Positions 8,257 through 14,831 of a stretch of 23,952 nt of DNA are shown here, one piece after another. Every line of letters starts with the position of its first letter. Positions within the stretch are counted from its first letter, which is position 1. The position numbers and the translations under genes were made by a program. Origin of the DNA: CAJXUU01 sp963975265 (GTDB lineage: Bacteria; Bacteroidota; Bacteroidia; Chitinophagales; Saprospiraceae); contig CAXBGT010000065.1 of the NCBI GenBank assembly GCA_963975265.1, forward strand, positions 1-23,952, given 5' to 3'. The notes below the pieces were generated by a model. That model did not search any database and was not told the origin of the DNA. It was given only the letters and a program-made list of their open reading frames with translations.

Positions 8257-8333
8257 GCGTGTTTTTCTTGCAGAAAAGCCACGCTACAATTATTTCGCTC
8301 AGTATGCGCGTTTGTTCTGCGAACAAGCCACGC
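8257..8333. repeat. two tandem 28-base hairpins with compensatory changes, just after atpG
   Basis: Copies at 8257-8284 and 8306-8333 start 49 bases apart and share 21 of 28 bases. Each folds the same way: a 5-base outer stem (GCGTG or GCGCG with CACGC), a small internal loop, a 6-base inner stem and a TGC loop. In the inner stem, three pairs differ between copies and all three stay paired (T-A to G-C, C-G to T-A, T-A to C-G). The second copy starts 2 bases after the atpG stop codon. The first is also flanked by AAATAAT/ATTATTT, which could extend its stem. The conserved structure suggests a transcript 3'-end element or a REP-like palindrome pair. Confidence 0.75.
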
Positions 8334-8335
8334 TT

Positions 8336-9229
8336 TTATCCCGCTAATGCAGCTGCACCACCTACGATCTCAGAAAGCTCTTTTGTAATGGCTTCCTGTC
8401 TTGCTTTGTTATATGTGATTTTCAGATCTTTTACTAGTTCTTCTGCATTTTCAGTGGCAGCATCCATCGCAGTCATTCTTGCTCCATGCTCTGATGCATG
8501 CGTATCAAGAACATACTTTTGGAATGTAGTCTGAAGGATACTAGGAACCAATTGCTCAAGTAGTTCTTCCTTTCCAGGTTCGAAGATATAATCTGCCTTG
8601 GTTTTAGAAGCACCTTCTTTTTTTTCCATTTTTGGAACAGGCAGGTATGGTACGCATTGAGGAAATTGTAGCCCAGCATTTTTAAATTTACCGTATGCAA
8701 CTTCTACTTTGTCATAAGTCCCATCTAAGAAACCGTCCATCAAATGACTGGCTCCTGCTGATATTGCATCAAATGTCAAATCAGAAAAGATACTAACATG
8801 CTCGTTTACGAACTGTAGATTTGGGTATTTCTTTCTTATTGCATCAAATCCTTTTTTACCAAGACCAACGATCGTTACGTTTCCTTTGGCAGCTTGAACA
8901 GCATATTCACCCTCAATCTTAGCGATAACCGCTTTTGTAATATTCGCGTTGAAAGCTCCACAAAGTCCTTTATTGGATGTTACTATACCAATTGCAACAT
9001 TTTCTACTTCTCTCTCAATTCCGAAAGTTGTAGTAGCATCACCTTCAAGATTAGACAAAATGTTTTGCAACATCTTATTCAATCTATCTGCATATGGTCT
9101 CATCTCTGTAATCGCCTGTTGCGCTTTTCTCAACTTTGCTGCAGATACCATTTTCATGGCTTTAGTGATCTGTTGCGTTGATTTTACAGAGGTGATTCTT
9201 TCTCTTACTTCTTTTAATTGTCCACTCAT
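8336..9229 (-). CDS. atpG: F1 ATP synthase gamma subunit
   Basis: 297 residues, normal for the family. The gamma subunit is the rotating central shaft of F1, coupling proton flow through Fo to ATP synthesis at the alpha/beta interfaces. The N-terminal helix MSGQLKEVRERITSVKSTQQ, followed by ITKAMKMVSAAKLRKAQ, is the typical coiled-coil start. TSNKGLCGAFN at about 84-94 is conserved, and the C-terminal helix ends with ARMTAMDAATENAEEL and YNKARQEAITKELSEIVGGA, the family signature. It is the last gene of atpH-atpA-atpG, 166 bases after atpA. Structured hairpins and a bidirectional terminator follow the stop. Confidence 0.97.
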   Translation of the reverse strand: MSGQLKEVRERITSVKSTQQITKAMKMVSAAKLRKAQQAITEMRPYADRLNKMLQNILSNLEGDATTTFGIEREVENVAIGIVTSNKGLCGAFNANITKAVIAKIEGEYAVQAAKGNVTIVGLGKKGFDAIRKKYPNLQFVNEHVSIFSDLTFDAISAGASHLMDGFLDGTYDKVEVAYGKFKNAGLQFPQCVPYLPVPKMEKKEGASKTKADYIFEPGKEELLEQLVPSILQTTFQKYVLDTHASEHGARMTAMDAATENAEELVKDLKITYNKARQEAITKELSEIVGGAAALAG

Positions 9230-9256
9230 TTTTAGTTGTTAGTTTGCAAGTTGATC

Positions 9257-9387
9257 GTTGATAGTTGCCAATAATTCGACAACATCCACGTATAACAATT
9301 ACAAAAAATTACTATTAAATAAGTTGAAAAAATATTAGCCATCAATATCCCTTATGAACTATCAACCAATAACTAATAACTATCAAC
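9257..9387. repeat. AACTATCAAC repeats in the atpA-atpG gap
   Basis: AACTATCAAC occurs at 9357-9366 and again at 9378-9387. Its inverse GTTGATAGTT lies at 9257-9266, so it can pair with either copy. The surrounding bases are variations on the same motif (AACTAATAACT, GTTGTTAGTTTG). Such low-complexity motifs are common between genes in Bacteroidota; a hairpin between atpA and atpG could tune the transcript, but nothing more can be shown. Confidence 0.5.
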
Positions 9388-9395
9388 TAACTTAC

Positions 9396-10982
9396 TTACC
9401 CTTTGTACTGCGCTGAGATTTCAGCACCGATTCTCTCCACTGCTCCCACAGCTTCATCAGTAAGCTTTCCTTTTCTTAGGGATTCGAGTGCATCTGGAGC
9501 TTGTGTTTCCATAGCAGTTAAGAAAGTCTCTTCGAATTCCATTATTTTATTAACTGGTACATCAGATAATAGACCTTTAGATCCTAGGTAGATTATAGCT
9601 ACTTGCTTTTCTACAGATACAGGAGAATATTGAGGTTGCTTAAGAATTTCTACGTTTCTCTTTCCTTTCTCTAGTACTGCACGTGTTGCAGGGTCAAGAT
9701 CAGATCCAAACTTAGCAAACGCTTCAAGATCTCTAAATTGTGCTTGGTCCAACTTAAGTGTACCCGCTACTTTTTTCATCGATTTTATCTGTGCAGAACC
9801 TCCTACTCTTGATACTGAGATACCTACATTAATAGCTGGTCTGATACCTGCATTAAATAAGTTAGACTCCAAGAATATCTGACCATCTGTAATTGAAATT
9901 ACGTTAGTCGGGATATATGCAGATACATCACCCGCTTGTGTTTCGATAATAGGGAGTGCAGTCAATGACCCGCCACCTTTTACCAAACCAGATTTAGCTA
10001 AAGATTCTGGAAGATCATTCATTGTTCTTGCGATCTCATCGTTATTGATCACTTTTGCAGCTCTCTCCAATAATCTTGAGTGAAGATAAAATACATCACC
10101 AGGATATGCCTCTCTACCTGGAGGTCTCTTAAGAAGTAGTGACACCTCTCTATATGCAACTGCTTGTTTTGATAGATCATCAAAAACAATCAATGCAGGT
10201 CTTCCTGTATCTCTGAAAAACTCTCCAATCGCCGCTCCTGAGAATGGTGCGTAAAACTGAAGTGGTGCAGGATCAGATGCTGCTGAACAAACGATAGTAG
10301 TGTAAGGCATTGCTCCAGCTTCAGTAAGTGCTTTCGCTACTTGTGCTACTGTAGATGCTTTTTGACCTGAAGCTACATAAATACAGTATACAGGCTCTCC
10401 TCTATCGTAAAATTCTTTTTGGTTGATGATCGTATCAATTGCAATAGCTGTTTTACCAGTTTGTCTATCACCAATGATAAGCTCTCTCTGTCCTCTACCA
10501 ATTGGAATCATCGCATCGATCGCTTTGATACCCGTCTGTAATGGCTCACTTACTGGTTGTCTGTAAATTACACCAGGAGCTTTACGCTCTAAAGGCATTT
10601 CATACTTATCACCAGTTATTGGTCCTTTTCCATCGATAGGTTCACCAAGAGGATTTACTACTCTCCCCAACATTCCTTCTCCTACGTCGATAGAGGCGAT
10701 CTTGTTAGTTCTACGTACAGTAGATCCTTCTTTAATACCGTCACCCGATCCTAAAAGTACTACACCAACGTTGTCTTCCTCAAGGTTAAGAACGATGGCA
10801 TTAGTACCATTCTCGAATGAGACTAACTCACCGGCTTGAGCTTTTGACAACCCGTATACACGAGCAATACCATCACCTACTTGGAGTACTGTACCTACTT
10901 CTTCTAGTTCCGCTTCTGATTTGAATCCAGAAAGTTGTTGTTTCAGGATTGCAGAGATTTCATCAGGCTTTACATCAACCAT
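9396..10982 (-). CDS. atpA: F1 ATP synthase alpha subunit
   Basis: 528 residues. The alpha subunit carries the non-catalytic nucleotide sites of the F1 hexamer and contributes the arginine finger to the beta active sites. Walker A is GDRQTGKT at 171-178; the Walker B region reads ALIVFDDLSKQ; and the alpha/beta signature PAINVGISVSRVGGSAQ includes the finger arginine in SVSRV. The N-terminal MVDVKPDEISAILKQQLSGF is the helix that binds the delta subunit. The C-terminal domain (FRDLEAFAKFGSDLD) is typical. It lies between atpH (180 bases upstream) and atpG. No separate -7 box was seen in the upstream gap, so transcription probably comes from the atpH promoter. Confidence 0.98.
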   Translation of the reverse strand: MVDVKPDEISAILKQQLSGFKSEAELEEVGTVLQVGDGIARVYGLSKAQAGELVSFENGTNAIVLNLEEDNVGVVLLGSGDGIKEGSTVRRTNKIASIDVGEGMLGRVVNPLGEPIDGKGPITGDKYEMPLERKAPGVIYRQPVSEPLQTGIKAIDAMIPIGRGQRELIIGDRQTGKTAIAIDTIINQKEFYDRGEPVYCIYVASGQKASTVAQVAKALTEAGAMPYTTIVCSAASDPAPLQFYAPFSGAAIGEFFRDTGRPALIVFDDLSKQAVAYREVSLLLKRPPGREAYPGDVFYLHSRLLERAAKVINNDEIARTMNDLPESLAKSGLVKGGGSLTALPIIETQAGDVSAYIPTNVISITDGQIFLESNLFNAGIRPAINVGISVSRVGGSAQIKSMKKVAGTLKLDQAQFRDLEAFAKFGSDLDPATRAVLEKGKRNVEILKQPQYSPVSVEKQVAIIYLGSKGLLSDVPVNKIMEFEETFLTAMETQAPDALESLRKGKLTDEAVGAVERIGAEISAQYKG

Positions 10983-11162
10983 ATCTATTGAATTTTAAAA
11001 TTGTTGTATTATTTAATTCAGTTTCACTCCTATTTCAAGCTAAGCTTTTAGAAAAAGTGATTTCTATATTTATTTTTAAACTAGTCTACTTGACTACTTG
11101 TCACACTGTTTTGGATTCTTCTTCAGTACTTTTGAAAGAGATCAGCTACCAATACTATGCGT

Positions 11163-11723
11163 TTATATTGCTTTTAGGTATTCTTTATTGGTCATCGTTT
11201 TCGCCAACTCAGCTAACTTGTGAGATACACTTGCATCGATCAAATTATCCCCTATTTCTACAATAAATCCACCAATGATAGACTCATCTATTTTAGTTTC
11301 TACCTCTACTACTTGATCTGTAGCTGTACTTGCAAGTAACTTAGATTTGATTGTTTCTAACGCCGCAGCACTTATTGGTGCAGCAGTGGTCAAGATTACT
11401 GATGAAATACCTTTCATCGATTTGTACTGATTCATAAACTCAGCAGCGATCTCAGGAAGAAGACCTTCTCTACCTTTTCTTAGTACGATATCAAGAAATG
11501 CCTTTGTAAGCTTATTCACCTTACCGTCAAATAAAGCATCAAAGATCTCAGCTTTCTTACCAATATTTATAATGGGGCTCTTGAGCAATAAGTATAGATC
11601 TCTGTTATCTACCATTTTAGAAAACCCTTCCATATCACTTACTACCTCATCCATCACATTTTGATCCTTGGCTAGATCAAGAAGAGATTTTGCATACCTA
11701 GAAGCTATTCGAATTACAGACAT
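11163..11723 (-). CDS. atpH: F1 ATP synthase delta subunit
   Basis: 186 residues, normal length. The delta subunit sits on top of F1 and joins it to the Fo b-subunit stator. The N-terminal helical domain starts VIRIASRYAKSLLDLAKDQ, and the C-terminal part contains VEVETKIDESIIGGFIVEIGDNLIDASVSHKLAEL, matching the family signature (IGGFxxxxGDxxIDxSVxxxLxxL). It is the first gene of the cluster here. The usual upstream partners atpF, atpE and atpB do not precede it; instead there is a 743-base gap with its own promoter box. Confidence 0.96.
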   Translation of the reverse strand: MSVIRIASRYAKSLLDLAKDQNVMDEVVSDMEGFSKMVDNRDLYLLLKSPIINIGKKAEIFDALFDGKVNKLTKAFLDIVLRKGREGLLPEIAAEFMNQYKSMKGISSVILTTAAPISAAALETIKSKLLASTATDQVVEVETKIDESIIGGFIVEIGDNLIDASVSHKLAELAKTMTNKEYLKAI

Positions 11724-11805
11724 ATTGTGCTATAAAATTATTGTTAATGAGAAAGAAAAAGTGGATTCTTTAAACCTCCATTTCAGTCTTTTCTCAAATT
11801 TGGTG

Positions 11806-11813
11806 CAAATGTA
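11806..11813 (-). promoter_or_regulatory. -7 promoter box TACATTTG for atpHAG
   Basis: On the minus strand TACATTTG is a perfect TAnnTTTG element, 82 bases before the atpH start. A TTG lies only 14 bases further upstream, closer than the usual 17-19, so the -33 element is uncertain. It supports atpH-atpA-atpG being transcribed from here, independent of any Fo genes. Confidence 0.55.
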
Positions 11814-12098
11814 TGGATATTTCTTATCAATTTAGCTATCCAAAGGCATGTATTTTAAGGGGTTGCAATAGGTTTTGGTTTTAATGATTAACATCAAAAA
11901 AATGAATGAATATGAAATTAGAAAATGTTGGTGAAATGTGTGGCTAGATTATCTGTAGCAATATTATTAATTAATCACTTAAGGAATTGCAGAATATTAT
12001 TTTAGTGAAGAAATATTTAATATTTAAGAATAATTATCAATTATGTTTTAAAACAATTAAAATTATAACCTAGAGAAATGATCTGAAAATTGTTAATA

Positions 12099-12347
12099 TC
12101 ATTTATTTGCTGAAAAAAAGTGCTCAGTTTCAAAAATCCTGAAAATTAGAAATCTTCTAAATAGAGATTCCATTATTATAATATCTACAATATCAATTAT
12201 TGAATTGGTTTCTTCTGCATTGGTTTCTGATTCTGGTAGACCTATGATTATTACATCTTTTTCTAGTAATGTTGAAATATACCCTTCTAAAATACCATAG
12301 TTGGCTTTTTGCCTTCGTAATCTTTTAAGAACCCGATTAAAGCTTAT
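12099..12347 (-). pseudogene. decayed fragment resembling Rpn / PD-(D/E)XK nuclease family transposase
   Basis: An 82-codon frame open between stops but with no ATG, GTG or TTG before residue 62, so it cannot be a normal gene. The translation contains RQKANYGILEGYISTLLEKD, then LPESETNAEETNS and IDIVDIIIMES. This follows the pattern I know from Rpn-like PD-(D/E)XK nuclease family putative transposases of Bacteroidota (ANFxILEGFLxxLL, ESESNxE, NRVDILVE). The acidic VDI segment is where the nuclease active site begins, but the rest of the catalytic core is gone: after MES the sequence turns to Phe/Arg-rich residues unlike the family, consistent with a frameshift and loss. The identification is from memory of the pattern and moderately uncertain. 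Confidence 0.45.
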
Positions 12348-12466
12348 TTATTGGTATATAATTGTTCGTAACACTCCAAAATACGAATCAAACTTTTATT
12401 TAAACTATGGATTATCTTAAATCAAAGATCAACTTTATTTCATCAGGATTACTATGTAGACCTTTA

Positions 12467-12913
12467 CTACACCCGCTTTTCCTCAAAATACCGTCTCATT
12501 ATTTGAGAGCATTCTTCATGCAGCACCCCATATTCGATCTTTGTCTTTGGGTGTAATAACTCTCTACCATACCTCATAAAACCTCTTTGATCATCACCCG
12601 CTCCATAAACAACCCTTCCAAATTGTGCCCAGAACGCTGCTCCCGCACACATGATACATGGCTCTAAAGTCACATATAATGTACATGTTTGTAAGTACTT
12701 GCTTCCTAAAAAATCTGATGCTGCAGTAACAGCGAGAATCTCAGCATGTGCAGTGACATCAGTGAGCATCTCTGTTTGATTATGAGCTCTAGCGATTATT
12801 TTCTTATCAAAAACGATAACTGCTCCTACCGGAACCTCATCTTCATCATAAGCTTTTTGAGCTTCTTTGAGCGCTTGCCTCATGAAATAATCGTCACCTT
12901 GTATGGAAAGCAT
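12467..12913 (-). CDS. tadA: tRNA-specific adenosine deaminase (A34 to inosine)
   Basis: 148 residues from the ATG at 12913. TadA converts the wobble adenosine of tRNA-Arg(ACG) to inosine. The cytidine-deaminase fold signature is intact: zinc ligand and proton shuttle HAE at 56-58, and the PCIMC motif at 85-89 supplying the two zinc cysteines. The start DDYFMRQALKEAQKAY is typical of TadA N-termini. An ATG at 12967 would add 18 residues (MLYSLFQQFNNS) that do not look like the family, so the shorter start is preferred. It follows guaB on the same strand and is likely co-transcribed with it. Confidence 0.93.
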   Translation of the reverse strand: MLSIQGDDYFMRQALKEAQKAYDEDEVPVGAVIVFDKKIIARAHNQTEMLTDVTAHAEILAVTAASDFLGSKYLQTCTLYVTLEPCIMCAGAAFWAQFGRVVYGAGDDQRGFMRYGRELLHPKTKIEYGVLHEECSQIMRRYFEEKRV

Positions 12914-13004
12914 ATATAGTCGTTGAATTGCAGAATTATTGAATTGTTGAAATAAAGAATATAGCATGTGTCCTAAATATTCTCATTCCCAAAATCTCAT
13001 AATC

Positions 13005-14486
13005 TTATCTTCTTGAGTAATTAGGTGCTTCTTTAGTGATAGAAATATTATGAGGATGGCTCTCCATCATACCAGAATTGGTTATTCTCACCATAGTTGC
13101 TTTTTTCATGTCAGCTATAGTTCCGGCCCCACAGTAACCCATACTTGCTCTGAGGCCTCCTAAGTATTGTACCATAACTTCTCCAACTGTACCCTTAAAA
13201 GGCACTCTACCTTCAATTCCTTCAGGAACAAGTTTTTTTACGTCATCCTCTACATCTTGGAAGTACCTGTCTTTCGACCCAAGTTCCATAGCTCCAAGAG
13301 AACCCATCCCTCTATATACTTTAAACTTTCTTCCTTGATAAATCAATGCTTCTCCAGGTGCTTCTTCTGTACCCGCGAAAAGCGATCCTGCCATGATAGT
13401 ACTTGCCCCTCCTGCCAATGCCTTAGCTATGTCTCCTGTATATCTTATGCCTCCATCGCCTATGATCGGCACGCCACTTCCTTTGATCCCTTCATATGCA
13501 TTTTTGATTGCAAATAATTGTGGAACACCTACACCAGCTACAATTCTAGTAGTACAAATAGATCCTGGACCAACACCTACCTTCACTGCATTTACTCCAG
13601 CATCTACTAGTGCTTTTGCACCCGCTCCTGTAGCAACGTTTCCACCGATAATTTGTAGATATGGGAATTTTTCCTTTGCTCTTTTTACTGCATCAAGTAC
13701 GCCTTTGCTATGTCCATGGGCAGTATCTATTGTAATAGCATCTACTCCTACTCCTACCAATGCAGACATACGATCTAGCATATCATTCGTTACACCTACT
13801 GCGGCACCAACGACAAGTCTACCATGTCCATCTTTACTTGAATTTGGGTAGTTTTCTACTTTTAGTATATCTTTATATGTAATGAGACCTACCAAGATGT
13901 TATTATCATCAACGACAGGAAGTTTCTCGATTTTGTGCTTCTGAAGAATGGCTTTTGCTTGTTCTAGCGTTGTACCAATTGGAGCAGTTATAAGATTTTC
14001 AGTTGTCATTACTTCACTGACTTTTTTCATCTTATCTACTTCAAACCTTAGATCACGATTGGTAAGGATACCAATTAGCTTTTCTGTCGAATTTACAATT
14101 GGTATACCTCCAATCTTATGTAGCTTCATTAATCCTAAAGCATCTCGAACTAGTGCATCATGACCAAGTGTCACAGGATCTATAATCATTCCTGATTCTG
14201 ATCTTTTCACTTTACGAACTTCTTCTGCTTGAGCATCGATGGACATGTTTTTGTGAATTATACCAATACCTCCCTGACGAGCAATTGCAATAGCAAGCTG
14301 ATACTCAGTTACTGTATCCATTGCTGCAGATACAATAGGAGCATTGAGTCTTAGATCAGTCGTAAATTGAGTAGAAATATCCACATCCCTAGGTAAAACC
14401 TCAGAATACGATGGAATTAATAGTACGTCGTCGAATGTAAGTGCCTCAGAAATGTGGCTATGAGTGGTTGCAAAGTTCTTTTCCAT
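13005..14486 (-). CDS. guaB: inosine-5'-monophosphate dehydrogenase
   Basis: 493 residues. The enzyme oxidises IMP to XMP with NAD+, the committed step to GTP. ALTFDDVLLIPSYSEVLPRD is the conserved start of the barrel. Two CBS domains lie at about 95-150 and 158-210. The catalytic loop GPGSICTTR places the active cysteine at 311; IIGDGGIRYTGD binds phosphate; the flap carries the catalytic Arg-Tyr at 407-408 (KDRYFQ). The start is the ATG at 14486. An in-frame TTG at 14519 would add 11 residues, but those bases contain the promoter (TTG, 19 bases, TACCTTTG), so they cannot be the translated start of this transcript. The next Met is far inside the fold. The mRNA therefore probably begins at or within a few bases of the ATG. 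Neighbour downstream is tadA. Confidence 0.96.
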   Translation of the reverse strand: MEKNFATTHSHISEALTFDDVLLIPSYSEVLPRDVDISTQFTTDLRLNAPIVSAAMDTVTEYQLAIAIARQGGIGIIHKNMSIDAQAEEVRKVKRSESGMIIDPVTLGHDALVRDALGLMKLHKIGGIPIVNSTEKLIGILTNRDLRFEVDKMKKVSEVMTTENLITAPIGTTLEQAKAILQKHKIEKLPVVDDNNILVGLITYKDILKVENYPNSSKDGHGRLVVGAAVGVTNDMLDRMSALVGVGVDAITIDTAHGHSKGVLDAVKRAKEKFPYLQIIGGNVATGAGAKALVDAGVNAVKVGVGPGSICTTRIVAGVGVPQLFAIKNAYEGIKGSGVPIIGDGGIRYTGDIAKALAGGASTIMAGSLFAGTEEAPGEALIYQGRKFKVYRGMGSLGAMELGSKDRYFQDVEDDVKKLVPEGIEGRVPFKGTVGEVMVQYLGGLRASMGYCGAGTIADMKKATMVRITNSGMMESHPHNISITKEAPNYSRR

Positions 14487-14489
14487 GCG

Positions 14490-14519
14490 CAAAGGTATGT
14501 TAAAATATCTTTTGAGCAA
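14490..14519 (-). promoter_or_regulatory. guaB promoter: TTG - 19 bases - TACCTTTG
   Basis: On the minus strand the -33 TTG (14517-14519) and the perfect -7 box TACCTTTG (14490-14497) are 19 bases apart, the textbook Bacteroidota arrangement. The -7 box ends 3 bases before the guaB ATG, so the transcript start must lie at about the start codon. Confidence 0.75.
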
Positions 14520-14653
14520 TTAGTTTTAAAGAAAAAAGTTTCTACGCCTTGTAGAATTACCGACAATTGAATACTGGTTGTACCAATTGGAATAAGAGAA
14601 AAGCTGAAAAATTTCTATTTCCTACTATCTAAAATTGTCAAAGAATAATCATA

Positions 14654-14683
14654 CAGGATTATGCAGCATTATGCAGGATTATG
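14654..14683. repeat. three tandem copies of CAGGATTATG
   Basis: CAGGATTATG (14654-14663), CAGCATTATG (14664-14673), CAGGATTATG (14674-14683): a 10-base unit with one change in the middle copy. The period is close to one helical turn, so a protein could bind the same face. It lies 16 bases before the palindrome at 14700-14720. Confidence 0.7.
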
Positions 14684-14699
14684 GTGATTTTGCCGACTG

Positions 14700-14720
14700 C
14701 AGCCTAATTGAATTAGGCTG
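14700..14720. repeat. perfect 10-base palindrome with a 1-base centre
   Basis: CAGCCTAATT, G, AATTAGGCTG: 10 complementary pairs around a single base. No T run follows on either strand and a 1-base loop is poor for an RNA hairpin, so a dimeric-protein binding site fits better than a terminator. It lies 112 bases after the TonB receptor stop codon and 214 bases before the guaB start. Confidence 0.65.
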
Positions 14721-14831
14721 TCCGCTCATCCAGTTACAACTTTCCCAGTATTCGGGATAATTGGTATTGGAAAATAAAAACTTACAACGCTCCAAATTAG
14801 TAAGGTACTTAAACAAAAATTTGTGAATACT

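Larger units (their letters stand above)
11724..12466. other. 743-base gap upstream of atpH
   Basis: A very AT-rich stretch between tadA and atpH, both on the minus strand. It holds the atpH promoter box (11806-11813) and a start-less reading-frame remnant (12099-12347), described separately. I looked for remains of atpF, atpE or atpB and saw none. Between 11830 and 12098 there is no reading frame or structure worth noting. Confidence 0.6.
14520..14831. other. guaB upstream / TonB receptor downstream region
   Basis: 312 bases without a gene. It holds a three-copy 10-base tandem repeat and a perfect palindrome (listed separately), both about 170-235 bases before guaB and shortly after the TonB receptor stop codon. 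No T-run terminator was found for the receptor gene. Nothing else notable. Confidence 0.6.

Noticed and set aside
12914..12967. Longer TadA start at the ATG at 12967
   Set aside because: The extra 18 residues do not resemble TadA N-termini, and the ATG at 12913 gives the normal family length. Not fully excluded.
13393..13851. 152-codon plus-strand frame opposite guaB
   Set aside because: Antisense to a strongly conserved enzyme; composition (Ala, Pro, Ser, Thr-rich) is the usual shadow of the coding strand.
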